Part shown: piece by piece, positions 35,481 through 48,198 of the stretch | Numbering within the stretch: position 1 is the first letter of the stretch | How the letters are laid out: every line of letters starts with the position of its first letter | NCBI GenBank assembly: GCA_039519185.1 | Contig: CM076854.1 | Coordinates: 150,931,402 to 150,995,401 of the forward strand | Direction of reading: 5' to 3' | From: Astragalus membranaceus | Lineage: Eukaryota; Streptophyta; Magnoliopsida; Fabales; Fabaceae | DNA length: 64,000 nt | The notes under the pieces: generated by a model | Databases searched by the model: none | Told to the model about the DNA's origin: nothing | The model's input: only the letters and a program-made list of their open reading frames with translations | Program-made: the position numbers and the translations under genes

Positions 35481-36176
35481 AACACCATATGAACCTTAAG
35501 ACATTTAGTTTTGTTCATGGCTTCTCAAACCATTGTGCGAGCTCCAATTAAATTGTCACGTAATGGGCAACCAATTCGCAAGAATATGGCCAACAATTAA
35601 TTTGCAATTCCTTCAACAATGGTGAACCCTAACTCTTGTGGAAGATTACTTTAACGTAGGAAAATGAATATTCCACATCTGATAAATGTTAGCCACGCAG
35701 GAATACACAAACATTAGACTGACATTACACGAAAGGGTCCAACGTGATTTAGCTTCGTAAAGTTAAGGGACCAAAACAACAACATATAAAAGATAAGGGA
35801 CCAAAAGGAAAACTAAAAAAGTCAAGGGGCCAAAAGTGTTGGGGCGCATCAAATATCAAATTACACGCATAGATAGAACATCCTTTGCCTAAGGCTTAAC
35901 TATCAGAGAATACAGTACTCCATGCAATGAGTACAGTACTCCATGCAATGAGTACAGTCCTCACTTATCTACATGAGAGCATTTACAGGAAAGCACCACA
36001 TTAACATTACATGGAACCACAATGATCTCACAAGGAATAAACACTACAATACAATGCTAGGGATATATCTCCTGCAACCTACATATTTGGGTAATAGAAT
36101 CCCTGTTTAAAAAAACTACATGTTATTCAAACAACAGAAGACAATGCTAAAAGAAACATGCAACCATTGGTTTTTC
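35481..36176. other. 3' flank/UTR of the TOL gene
   Basis: No gene seen. Contains repeated AGGGACCAAAA motifs (35760-35835) and a 20-bp tandem repeat GAGTACAGTACTCCATGCAAT at about 35917-35955. The region nearest 36177 is probably the 3' UTR. Confidence 0.5.
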
Positions 36177-39100
36177 TCATCCGGTATTACTTTTGAAGCT
36201 AGATTCACCATTCTTCTCTTTTGTGCTATCAGCTATTTTGGTTTCAACATGACCATCTTCCTTGATTGCATTGACTTCAACTTCCAGAGTGTTTGATTTT
36301 TGGGGCAGCTTTCCATCAAGATTCTGAGCTGCTTCTGACTCTTCAGATTCATCGTCCACACTTCTTTCCTTGTGGTTTTGAACAGCTTCCGCATGCGTGG
36401 CTGTGTCGGCATTTTGTGTTTGTTGTACCCCCGACCTTTGAGAAACTTCCAACTCCTCATATTTAGAAACTATCTGTTGCAGCTCATCATTAAGATATAA
36501 AGCCTCAAAAAGTGTGGCTTCATCATTTGTGGTGCTTTCCACAATCCCCTTGATGAGAAAGAGTGATTGCTTGCACTTATCCAATAAACTCAAAGTTATA
36601 TCTTCCTGCAACCGCCCAAAAATAGTGGACATTGTATCAGCAAAAAAATTATTTTTTGCTGCATAGTGATGTAGCAATTACAAATTATCTATAACAGTAC
36701 TAACTAGATATCATTTGGGACAGGGACGAGCAGAAACTTTTTCCATCCACACTCACAAGAATAATATCCTTGCATTGTAAAGCAAGTAATTGATTTGGGA
36801 GTGAAGAGTTGATATATACAACAATTATCATGAAGTAGTAAACAAAACACCAAATTGTTATTCAGGTGATGTTACATCTCTTTAACCTGAAAAACGTTTA
36901 CCTTCAAAGGTTTTGGCTCTGCCTCAGAATTTAATATGCTAGAGAGCAATTCAAGACTGTTTCGAGCAACCACGAGATGCTCTTTCTTCTCTTCATCTGA
37001 TATGTGTTGGTGACCAGAAAAGATAGTTGCTGAGTCACCCACATCATGTTGTCCTGCTTCAGGAATCGGGTATCTTTCAGGGGGATCTAAAAGATGTTGA
37101 TATGTATGTGACTCTGTGGCATACGGGATTGGTGGTGAACTTCCTCCTGCCATGTCGAATGGTTTTTCTCTTCCTTTCAAACTCTGTAATCAAATGGGGA
37201 GGATGTAAGATTCAAATGAATTTGAGAGAGAAAAGGATGCAGAAGAATACGTCATAGTACAAAATGAAAATTTAAAATAGAAGGGATTTTGTAGAGATGG
37301 GACTTAAAATTCGTTATTGTAATTACAACTAATTCAGTTATTTAGTTACATATTTGTAACTGACTCATCCATCCACACCTATCTACATATAGGGGTCTTT
37401 TGTATCAGATTAAGCTATGCTTGCAATGATGCAAGATTCAGTTTTTCTTCTCTGGTTTTCCCTTTCATTTTGATTCCTTTCTTCTTTTCTAAGTTTAGCT
37501 CTGATACCTTTATCGTACCAGAACGATCCATCTATAGCAGAGAGCGCGGAGACTTCAACAATAACAGAAACAGTAGCTACATGCTCCAATATCAAAAATT
37601 TCTTAATTCAGGTAACAATGAAGGAAACTTCCTGCCATGGAAACAACAAGCTTCATTTTCCATCAGAGCCCATAAATTGTACGGCCACGTCACTGAATCC
37701 TGAGGAAAATCTACAAAATTTCCCACTGTCGAAGACAATTTGCTTGGAAAAATTAATGTTGAATATTCGAATTGAGATTTCTTGACATCAATGGGTGAGA
37801 GTTTGATAACAAGAATGGTAGGTTGCGTAAATGCATTTTAGATCTGGAAGAGGCTCAAAGTGTTTTTTCCACATCAATGGGCGAGAGTTTTAATGCATCT
37901 ATTGATTCTCATGTTGTTCCTGCAAATATTATCCCATCTCCCTCTGTCTGTAGCTGACTTGCCTACCTCGGAATGTGGACCTGAGCCACTGACTGTTGCT
38001 GCACCCACCAATGCTCCTACACTACCTCATCTTGATTCCCATTGTGCACAAACTGCTTCTCCAAGGGTCGACAATTCTCAGTCACCCCATGTTAACTTGA
38101 GGAAAAGCTGGAAATTGTCAAGCCTAACTTGATCATGAATTCATAATTACTCAAACTACTGATTCTGACTCAGAACCAAAGAATATAGCTGCTGGTCTTG
38201 TCTCTGCACAGCGGAAGGATGACATGCTTCCCGAATTTAAGCACTCATACATAATCAAACCCGGTCTTTGGTTACTTTGCATACTGGAAGATCCCCTATA
38301 GCCTGCAAATGGGTCTCAAGCTTAAAAGGAATGCTGATGGCGCAATAAACAAACACAAAGCAACATTTGTTGCCAATGGTTTCCACCAAATTGAAGGTTT
38401 TGATTATTGATTACTTTGACCTTCAGCCCTGTTGTTAAACCTTCTACAATTCGGGTTGTTATCACATTAGCACTACCACAAGGCTGGACTATGCAAATAG
38501 ACATCAACAATGCCTTCCTCAATGGAGATTTGTATGAGGACCTTATATGTCTCAACCCCCCAAGGTTTGTTCAAGGTGAAGGCCCACTTGTGTGCAAATT
38601 GAACAATGCTTTGTATGGTCTAAAACATGCTCCTAGAACCTGATTTGCTAAGCCTAATCATGCCCTCCTAACACTTGAATTCCATGCCGCAAAATTTGAT
38701 GAACCATTGACTCATTGTTCATGAAGAGACAACAACTTTAACTATCGTAGTCCTACCTTATGTGGATATTATCCTTACTAGTGACTTGCCTACTGCACTT
38801 CACTCTCATTCAATCCCTACACTCATCTGCCCTCTATAGGATCTTGGCCCTCTCAACTACCTAGGAGTCCAAACAACCAATGAATGAATTATACTTTCCT
38901 AAACAATGACCATGACAGACTTCCAAAAGCCAATATGATCTCTTCCAAGCCTAGGGCCACTCCCATGGCTAATGGTCGTAAACTCACTGCTGAAGGTGGT
39001 AATCCTCTTGGCAAGCCTCAATTCTACAAATACATTTATTGGTGGCCTACAAGACCTTAAAGTAACTAGACCAGAAATTTCCTATGCAACAAATAAGGTG

Positions 39101-40458
39101 TGCCAATATATGCATGCCCCTAAAACCTATCGCTGGCAAGCTGTGAAGAGAATCCTGTGCTATCTAGCTGGAACAGCAAACTATGGACTGACCCTGGTTA
39201 CATCTCTCATTTTAGTCTCACTGCATTTGTGATTCTGACTGGGAATAAGATATTGATGACAGAAGGTCAACTTCAGGATTCTGCGTATATTGGGAGCTAA
39301 CTTCGTTTCTTGGTAATCCAAAAAGCAGCATTTTGTATCTTGATCCAGCACTGAGGCAAAGTATCAAAGTACTGCCATAGCCTCGTAGGAGCTACTGAAC
39401 TTGCTTTCCTCGACCTCCTTATTACAAAAGTTACAGATACCCTCCTCTGCACCTCCTGTCATTTACTCTGATAACTTGAGTGCAGTCGTGCGGGCAAAAA
39501 TCATGTCCTTCATTCCAGATAAAAACACATTGAGCGGGACCGGTATTTTGTTTGTGATAAGGTTCAGCAGAAGCAACTAATGATCCATCAAAAGTCTCTA
39601 AATGAAACCATTGCATTGGAAAGGACTTGGATCTAAATAGCCGCTATAAGTACCTGATTTTTGACAAAACACAACGGCCTCATGCCGTAGATAAAGGTTT
39701 TGCAGTTTGTTTTGCTTTTCATATTGTTTCAATTTAAGTGAATTATAAATTTTAACATCCTGAAGGGTAGCCACGGCATAACATATGCACTCTTTAGACT
39801 GAACACCCTCCCATCATAGTTCTAACTTCTAACTAGTAAACAACTGGGGTGAACTCTGTATTTTCCCTCTAGTTTGATTTGATCACAATGCACATATACT
39901 TACATATAGCTTTGTTATTGATCAGCATATAATAAAGCAACCAAAATAGGGATTAAAAAAACAAAACATAGCATATTGCATATTATAGCATAGCAAGAAA
40001 GGAACTCAACTACTCACCATATAAGTTTGACGAAAAACAGGAAGATAAGCAAGATCCTGAGACTCACCCCAAGCCCTAATCAACTGAAAAGCCCTTGTTC
40101 TATTATCATGATCACCCATCGGATTATCAATCAATTTAACCATATCATCTAAAAGCTTCTCAGAAGCAAGTACAGAAAACACCTTTTCACAATTCATAGC
40201 ACAAGTTTCCAACAAATCAAGACTAAGTCTCTGAACAACAGCACTCTTATGATTGATCTTCTTCTTTATTGCTTTCACAACTTCTGATCCGTTAAATTCC
40301 TCAGCGTTGATCATTCCACATATCCTCATATTCATTCCCCAATTTGGTTCCTCTAATTTCTCTGACGTGGCTTCTTCTACCATCTTTGATTCTGGTGTTG
40401 GAGCTTGTAGTAAATCCTTTAGCCTCTCTCCTAGTTGACCTAGCTTTAACTTGTCCAT
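36177..40458 (-). CDS. TOL: TOM1-like (TOL) ubiquitin-sorting adaptor, VHS + GAT domains, 3 coding exons
   Basis: Exons on minus: 40458-40018, 37183-36902 and 36605-36177, with GT..AG borders and phase 0, giving 383 residues. Exon 1 encodes the VHS domain (residues about 30-147, with WGMNMRI and NCEKVF). Exon 2 encodes a proline-containing linker and the start of GAT. Exon 3 encodes the GAT remainder (LLDKCKQSL, FEALYLNDELQQ) and a charged, low-complexity tail. Length and order match the short Arabidopsis TOL1/TOL2 type as I know it. The family binds ubiquitinated membrane cargo at endosomes, acting like ESCRT-0 and feeding cargo to vacuolar degradation. No breaks seen. Intron 1 (37184-40017) is enlarged by a degenerate Copia copy in the opposite orientation. 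The only ordinary host housekeeping gene in the window. Confidence 0.93.
37290..39730 (+). mobile_element. Degenerate Copia copy inside TOL intron 1
   Basis: Gag-like start (37470-37703, NFLPWKQQ), a long decayed stretch, RT with NAFLNGDLYEDL and ALYGLKHAP (38407-38643), and a later RT/RNase H part (RPEISYATNKVCQYM...KRILCYLAGT, 38972-39232). Frames are broken throughout. The 5' end shows LTR-like sequence from about 37290 to 37500; boundaries are approximate. Confidence 0.8.
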
Positions 40459-40657
40459 TTCAATTTGTTTATCTGAAAAACCCGATGAAATGAAATGTTA
40501 AGATTGAAAGGATAAAATTGAGGATCTGGCTTTTGAGGTTTTTCAACTAATTATCATCGTTATGGAGGCTTTATTTCATCATCGTTCCCGGGAACCACCG
40601 TGAAGCTATCGTCGCGCTGAATTGTATAAGTCGTCACTCACGTGTCGTGTGATCCTC

Positions 40658-40948
40658 GGGGTGTGTTTGGGAGTTTGGATGGGAGGCCAAAGGAGGAGTT
40701 GAGACTATTCTTTAGTAATTGGGAGAAAAATTATCCCATTAAACCCCCCAAACTCCCTCTCCTAGTTTATTTTTGGAGCCCCTCCAAACTCCCCCAAATA
40801 TGGAGGGTTTTGGAGGGGCTCCAAAAATAAACTAGGAGAGGGGTTTGGGGGGGTTTAGGGGGATAATTTTTCTTCTCATCACTAAAGAATTTACACTATT
40901 AGTCCCAACCCCTCCCCTCCCCTCCCCTCCAAACTCCCAAACAGACCC
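40658..40948. mobile_element. Foldback MITE
   Basis: 291 bp with ends GGGTGTGTTTGGGAGTTTGG and its near-perfect inverse. Nearly the whole length folds on itself, with a long inner hairpin (about 40744-40855). It is close to the TOL start codon and therefore in the TOL promoter region. No clear target duplication; family (hAT- or PIF-like) not determined. Confidence 0.8.
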
Positions 40949-40959
40949 TTAGAAACACC

Positions 40960-43900
40960 TCTCGAAGGCAATTCAAGACCAGAAATTATACTTGTTATAG
41001 TCCATATAGAATACTTAATATAGGGTATAAATACTAATAGTATTGTATTTCAGTTTTCTGTATTTTACTCATTATGCAGTTTACTATTTTACCCTTAGCA
41101 TTGTAATTCCCTCATATAAGTACATTTGTACTTCATTCAATGATATAATTCATTTTTCTGTTATTTCGTTCCAACCAACTTCTTCTTCTCCCTCTCAATT
41201 CTCTCTGCAAATGCACTTCATAGTGCAACAGATTGGTATCTAGAGCTGCGATTTCTAGGGTTCCTGGGAAACACGGGTGATTGTGAGAGTTGTGTGCGAT
41301 TTTGATTTTGCAATTTGCATCGAATTGCATATCAAAATCTCAGTGGAATCTCACCTTGATTCCTAGGGTAAGGGAAACACGAGTGAACGCGAGGAATTGT
41401 GTGAATTGCAGAGAGTGGCGTGATGAACGGAAATGGAGGTGGATTCAACACGCATTTGTCGATGTTCGACGGAAAGAATTGGAGCAGGTGGTCAATTCAT
41501 ATGAGAGTTCTGTTTGGCGCTCAAGAAGTGCTTGAGATCGTCAACACAGGAGTTCCGGAGTTAGCAGAAAACGCGAATGAAGCTCAAAGAAATGCAAATC
41601 GTGAAGTAAGGAAGAAGGATTAGAAGGCATTGTTCTACATCCATCAGTGTGTGGATGCGAAGATCTTTGAGAAAATTTCCGAGGCAACGACTGCGAAGAC
41701 GGCGTGGGATACACTAGTGCGGTGCTACGGTGGTGATGCGACGGTGAAGAAAGTGAAGCTTCAAGCACTTCGCAAACAATACGAGAATCTCCAGATGAAG
41801 AACAACGAGAAGATTGCTGATTACTTCTCGCGTGTTGTTACAGTGACAAATCAGATGAAGTTATGTGGAGAAACTCTCAGTGAAGAAACGATCGTTGAGA
41901 AGGTACTCAGATCTCTCGCACCTCAATTTGATTATGTTGTTGTTGCAATTCAATTCTCAAAGGATAGGAGCACGATGAGAATTGATGAATTGCAAGGCAA
42001 TTTAGAGGCGCACGAGATCAGAATTACAGAGAGAGGATCTGATAAAGATAAGGAGAAGGCTAGTGAACAAGCCTTGTTTACACAGCACAACAAGAAGAAG
42101 AGTGGAGGTAGTTGGAAGGATAGAAAGGCGAAGTGGCAGGAGAAAAACAAGAAGAAGAATGGTGGAAATTCTTCTCAGAACCAGAACAATTCTGGTAACT
42201 CAGATAGCACATCAGGAAAGGGGAATTCCAGTCATAACAAAGGAGGAAAGAAGAAATTTAACAAGAAAAACATTCAGTGTTACAACTGTGACAGATATGG
42301 CCATTTTGCAGATGAATGCCCTGACTTGAAGGGAGGAAAGTCCAAGGCAGATGAAGAGGCTTTAGCTGTTGAAGATGATAACTCTGATTCAGATCCAGTG
42401 ATGCTGATGGCTAAGATTGATGATGAAAACATGGTGAAGCAGGAAGTGACTTCTGCTAAGAGTGAGGTAACTCAATTTACTACTGTTAGTTCTGATAGTG
42501 ATGAAATTAAGAGTAGTAATATTGAGGATTGGTATCTAGACACTGGATGTAGCAATCATATGAATGGACATAGAGAGTGGTTATTTGATTTTGATGATAG
42601 TGTTAGAAATACAGTTAGGTTTGCTGATCACACTGCCATACCTGTAGAAGGTAGAGGTAAAGTGATGATTAAAGGGAAGAATAGTAAACCTACATTCATA
42701 ACTGATGTGTTGTATGTACCTTCATTCAAGAGCAATTTGTTGAGTATTGGACAGCTGCTTGAGAAAGGTTTTTCAATTGCAATGAGAAGCAATTATCTGA
42801 AATTGTTTGATTCCAATGAGAAGTTGTTGTGCAAAGCTACAATGAGTAAGAACGGGACCTTCAAAGTGAAATTGGAGGCTGCAGAGGTGAAGTGTCTGCT
42901 TAACAGAACTGTTGATGAAGAGAGGTGGCTGTGGAGTTTGTATATGCTGATAGTGGTATACTTCTTCATCAAAGGAAGTACATTGGTGATATGTTGAAAA
43001 GATTCAATATGGAAAACTGCAAGTGTGTTACTACACCTTGTGAATCCAATATAAAACTGACTAAGGCGGAGGAAAAGAAGACAATGGATGCAACTTTGTT
43101 CAAACAAATTGTTGGTTCTTTAAGGTTTGTTTGTAATAGCAGACCTGATGTTGCTTTTAGTGTGGGCCTAGTTAGTAGATTTATGAGTGATCCTAGAGTA
43201 TCACATATGGTGGCTGCTAAGAGGATCTTGAGATAGCTTAAGGGTACACAGAAGTTGGCTCTATTGTTTCCAAAGAAGAGCACTTCTGGAATACCTGGAG
43301 TGGCAGCATTTTCTGATTCTGATTGGTGTGGAGATAAGGTAGAGAGAAAGAGTACTTCAGGGTATTGGTTTAGTTTCCTTGGTGCTCCAATCTCATGGAG
43401 TTCTAAGAAGCAAATTGTTATTGCTTTATCATCTTGTGAGGCTGAGTACATAGCAGCTTGTCAAGCTGCCTGTCAAGCATTGTGGATTGATTCTCTGTTG
43501 GATGAGCTGCAGATCATACATCAGAAACTAGTGAAGTTGAATGTGGATAACAAGTCTTCAATTAATTTGGCCAAGAATCCAGTGCTTCATGGCCGTAGCA
43601 AACATATTGAAACGAAGTATCACTTTATTAGAGATCAAGTTAGCAAGGGAAGACTTGAAATGTGCTACTGCAACATTGCTCAGAATGTTGCTGATGTTTT
43701 TACCAAGTCTGTAACTGGAGACAGATTTGAGGAGCTGATGAATTGTTTGAACTTGATGTTTCTGGATGCTTAAATTGCAGGGGAGTGTTGAAGGCAATTC
43801 AAGACCAGAAATTATACTTGTTATAGTCCATATAGAATACTTAATATAGGGTATAAATACTAGTAGTATTGTATTTCACTTTTCTGTATTTTACTCATTA

Positions 43901-44056
43901 TGCAGTTTACTATTTAACCCTTAGCATTGTAATTCCCTCATATAAGTACATTTGTACTTCATTCAATGATATAATTCATTTTTCTATTATTTCGTTCGAA
44001 CCAACTTCTTCTTCTCCCTCTCAATTCTCTCTGCAAATGCACTTCATTGTGCAACA
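40960..44056 (+). mobile_element. Internally deleted Copia LTR element
   Basis: Two 271-bp LTRs (40960-41230 and 43786-44056) are flanked by the perfect duplication ACACC (40955-40959, 44057-44061). The primer site TGGTATCTAGAGC begins at about 41234 and a purine tract GCAGGGGAG is at 43777-43785. The interior joins the GAG-pre-integrase region directly to the RT C-terminus near 42933, deleting integrase and most of RT. Total 3.1 kb. Confidence 0.95.
41420..43773 (+). pseudogene. Copia gag-protease/RNase H remnant of the deleted element
   Basis: Gag start (41420-41623, MFDGKNWSRWS) ends at a TAG, then continues in frame at 41630-42997: gag, CCHC knuckle CYNCDRYGHFADEC, protease LDTGCSNHM, and LLSIGQLLEKGF. 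After the deletion junction near 42933, the RT end (RKYIGDMLKRFN) is in another frame (42925-43236), then a stop, then RNase H (43255-43773, DSDWCGD and SSCEAEY) ending in the usual terminal region. Similar in architecture to the element at 19189-24029. Confidence 0.9.
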
Positions 44057-44061
44057 ACACC

Positions 44062-44334
44062 TACCTTTGTAGTTTGTTTTTGTTTTTGATTTTTTAAAAA
44101 TAGACATGAAATAATCTGAACTATTTAATATACTAACTTTATGTACCAAAAAAAAGATATATACTAACTTTAATCGAGTGAAATCCATACAAAAAAACAT
44201 AGAATATTTTGGAAAAAGATTTAGAGACTTGAGTATTAGATGTTGGCCTTTTTTTTTATAGAATATTTTGGAAAAAGATTTAGAGACTTGAGTATTAGAT
44301 GTTGGCCTTTTTTTTGGTTTTTTTTTAACGCAGA
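44062..44334. repeat. Short intergenic region with a 59-bp tandem duplication
   Basis: A block starting TAGAATATTTTGG and ending GTTGGCCTTTTTTTT occurs twice in tandem (about 44201-44260 and 44261-44319). No gene seen. Confidence 0.7.
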
Positions 44335-44635
44335 CGGACAAAAATACCTTTTGGAACACTTTAATAACGAAATTTTTCCTCATTTACATCTATTTCCGGA
44401 AAAAGTAAGTTTTTCACCTTAAACTTTTCGGAAAGAGGGGTATTTTCGGAAGGCAATTGTTTTAAACTTTCCGGAAACACCTCAAAACCGGGTATTTCCG
44501 GAAGTCAATTTTGACTTCCGGAAATACCCCTTTTTTAGGTGTTTTCGAAAATCCAAAAAAATTTCCTTCCGCATTTACCTGTATTTCTGGAATTTTTTTT
44601 AATTTTGTTTTTTAATTTTTTTTTTTGCTTTTTCA

Positions 44636-46449
44636 GTGGCGAGACGTGCAGGGCGATTAGAGCGAGTCGAGTCTTCCGGAGCAGCACTAGGAGATGCAGA
44701 TCAGACTCCTCCTGCTCCTAGCACCAGGACGAGGATTCGGCTGGTCACGCTTCTGAGCGTCAGAGGCGTGTCCGTGAGCACGAGCAACAGGAGGCTGAGC
44801 CTACTCAGCAGTATCATGAGCCTGAGCTTGCTCAGCAGTATGAGGAGGCTGAGGCATTTCAGTAGTATGAGGAGGCTGAGGCTGCTCAGCAAGTTTTGTT
44901 GCACCGTTTTCATGTCCACGTGGTCTCCAGGCTACAATTGGGATAGGTAATACTTTTAATAATTAATTTATTTATTTTACCAATAATTAATTACTTTTGT
45001 TTAATATGTTTTAATTTATATTTTTTTATTTTTATACAGGACCGTGGGAAGGTTAAGGTGGCATCCCATGGTTTGAAGGTATCGAGGTTTCGACCTCAGC
45101 AGCACCACCCACATATACATAAATGGCTAGAGCAGGCCCGTCTGTTGGAGCTTGATATCACACCTCTCAACAACATCAACCACGAGCTGATATCGTCTTT
45201 TGTGGAGAGGTGGCATTCTGAGACCAGCTCATTCCACATGCCGTTGGGGGAGATGATGGTGACGTTGGACGACGTGTCCGCGTTGCTCCACTTGCCGCTC
45301 ACCGACACATTTTTGGAGCATGGGCTCTATTTTACTGAGGCTGATGCCATTGCAGCTGGAGTGCAGTTGCTGGGTATAGACCACAACTCTTGTTGGCAGG
45401 AGTGTCGGTTCACTAGGGGACCAAACTTTAGATTTAGTTTTTTGGAGCACGCATACAGAGCTAACATGGAGGCTCGCTTTCTTGATCATGCTACACGGTG
45501 CTATTTATTACTCTTGTTAGGCTATCCCATCTTTGCCGAAAAGAGTCACACATATGTGCCCGTCAAGTGGGTCACTCTTATTGCGGATTTTGAGCGTTGT
45601 GGCCAGTGGGCTTGGGGTCCAGCTGCTCTGGCCATTCTGTACGAGCAGCTCAACGACGCCTGTTTTTGGGAGACATCGCAGATTGGCGGATACGCTTCTC
45701 TGCTACAGGTAATAATTAATTACTTTTATTTATATAATTACATATTTATTTATTTATTCATTTTTTTATTTTAGTGTTGGATTTATGAGTACTTCTCCAC
45801 CATCGTGGTGCGCAAAGACTTCGGTGCGTCTGAGTGTCCACGTTGCAGCAGGTGGGGGAATCAAAAGTGCGACACTGTCAAGCTTATAAATTTTCGGGGG
45901 CAGCCGGATGAGTTAGGACGGGAGGAGGTCATATGGGAGCCTTGGGAGGACCACAGAGAGTACACACCATTTTCACAGATTTCTCTTTTCAGAGGTTACC
46001 TGCTCTGGGGCTCCATCACCATGTCATATATGCAAGACAGGGTCCGGTGGCAGCTTGGATACATCCAGCAGATCCCTGGCCCACCCCTTTTGGTTGGTTC
46101 CTCACGTCCATCTACAGCGGACATTTTACAGCAGTGGTTGTTCTGCGCTGGCCCGGTGCGGACTTTCAGGAACACTTCTAGACGGACAGCCGTGGCAGGT
46201 TTCTGCGATGACGGTTACCTACCATGGTATTTGGAGGTGTCCATTCCCCGTCTGACTCCGGCTCCGCCTCCAGAGGATGATGTACCAGATCAGGAGGCAA
46301 CAGCTGAGGATATTGGTCCACTGACCGCGGAGGATAAGATGGAGAGAGCAGCTGCACTTCTCCGGGATGCCATGGTAGACGAGGGCATTCCACCTGTTGT
46401 ATATGAGACCCTTTCGACTGCTTTAGGGCTTTTGACATTTGACCCTTAG
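44636..46449 (+). CDS. Plant mobile domain (PMD) protein, transposon-type, 5' part damaged
   Basis: Exon 2 is 45040-45708 and exon 3 is 45775-46449 (stop at 46447-46449), both with good splice sites and phase 0. They encode a PMD with the hallmarks MPLGEMMVTLDDVSALLHLPL and WAWGPAALAILYEQL, and a C-terminal acidic tail. The upstream exon (about 44636-44945) has a Gln/Glu-rich repeat frame (QQYHEPELAQQYEEAEA) that is cut by an in-frame TAG, so the gene may be broken at its start. PMD proteins occur both as host silencing factors (MAIN/MAIL1) and inside transposable elements; the hairpin-rich flanks favour the latter. Catalytic role unknown. Confidence 0.75.
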
Positions 46450-47144
46450 TTGTATATTTTGTATATTTTGACGTATTTATTCTCTCATATTGTATTGTTA
46501 TTGTTTATCGTGATCGTAGTTTAGCGAGTTTCGTTATATATCGTTATTTATGGTAATAATTTAAATTTTTTTTAAAAAAATTTAAAATACTTTCCGGAAA
46601 TAGATCTAAATTCAGAATGCAAATTTTTAAAATATTTATGGTGTCCTATCAAAAGCAGATTAACAAATAGTTCTTGAACTCTAGAGTAGCTTCTCCTCCA
46701 AGCCGCTACACTTTAAGATATCTTGATCTTTGATTCATGTCCTGTACTTTTGTTCAGTTGTAACCATTAGTAGACAGATTGTAATTTGTTATCATACAAA
46801 ACAAAGAGTGTTTGACCTTGGTTCAACAAACTCTCCCTTTTTGATGATAACAAATTACCTTATGCATAGGGACGCGATAATCAAGAAACAATAGAAAAAG
46901 CTCCCCCTAAGCATAAGCATAAAAATAATAAACTAAACCAGTAACATAGCAATAGCTGTAAATAGCAGCAAGTATTTTCTCCCCCTTTGTTTTCATCAAA
47001 AAGGAGGGAAAACACACAAGACACATAATCACATTATAAACTGGCAAAATCAAGCATATCGAGCTCTCTCCGAATCTTACAAAATTGAGCTTAGGCTAGG
47101 GGTTTTGTGAAGATATCCGCTAGTTGGTCTTCAGTGCCTACAAA

Positions 47145-48198
47145 CTATAATGCTATGCTCCCCCTAGAAACATGGTCTCTAATGAAATGAGGCCTGATTT
47201 CTATATGCTTAGTTCTAGAGTGTTGGATGGGGTTATTAGCAATGTTAATGGCACTAGTGTTATCACATAGGACTGGCACATTTTCATATAACAAACCAAA
47301 ATCCTCTAAAGTCTGTTTCATCCACAGAACTTGTGCAACGCAATTTCCAACCGCCACATATTCGACTTCAGCGGTGGACAAAGCAACACTGTTCTGTTTT
47401 TTACTAGACCAGGAAGTTAAACAAGGCCCTAAGAAATGACAGGTTCCACTAGTACTCTTCCTATTTAATGTACATCCATCAAAATCAGCATCACAAAAAC
47501 CGACCAAAGAAAATTGACTCGATTTCGGGTACCACGATCCAAAATCTATGGTCCCCCTTAACATATCTAAGAATTCGTTTTACAGCTTTAAAATGTGATT
47601 CTTTGGGACATGCTTGAAATCGAGCACATAAACATACATCAAACATAATATCAGGTCGAGAAGCAGTTAAATACAAGAGACTACCGATCATACCTCGATA
47701 CATCGTTTCATTGACTGGTTTACCTTGCTCGTCCTTATCCAACTTTGTTGCACTCGCCATGGGAGTACAAATTTCCTTTGCATCACTCATGTCACACTTC
47801 TTTAGTAGCTCCTTTGAGAACTTGTTTTGACATATGAAGATTCCTTCTTTCATTTTCTTTACTTGAAGTCCCAAAAAGAAATTCAGCTCCCCCATCATGC
47901 TCATCTCAAACTCGCTAGTCATCATTTCAGAAAACTCCTTGCACAGATCATCATTAGTAGACCCAAAAATAATATCATCAACATAAATTTGAACTACAAT
48001 GATATGTTTGCCCTTGGTTTTAAGGAATAAGGTAGAATTAATCTTACCCTTTTTGAAACCATTTGCAATTAAATGTTTTCTTAGTCTCTCATATCAAGCT
48101 CTAGGAGCTTGTTTTAATCCATAAAGTGTTTTGTCAAGTTTGAAAACATGATTTGGGTTTTTAAAATCTTCAAAATCAGGGGGTTGTTTTACATATAC
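47145..48198 (-). pseudogene. RT/RNase H part of the Sirevirus-like element
   Basis: Minus order: a KTLYGLKQAPRA region near 48120, then RT (47925-47491, with GELNFFLGLQVKK and the RYVKG block) and RNase H (47564-47145, with DADFDG, SSKKQNSVALS and HIEIRPHFIRD). A frameshift lies between RT and RNase H near 47530-47560. Confidence 0.85.

Noticed and set aside
37490..37515. AGCTCTGATACC as a minus-strand primer site
   Set aside because: The surrounding Copia copy reads on plus and no minus-strand element fits; treated as chance.
44201..44319. Tandem 59-bp repeat as an LTR pair or element end
   Set aside because: Too short and directly adjacent; a local duplication explains it.
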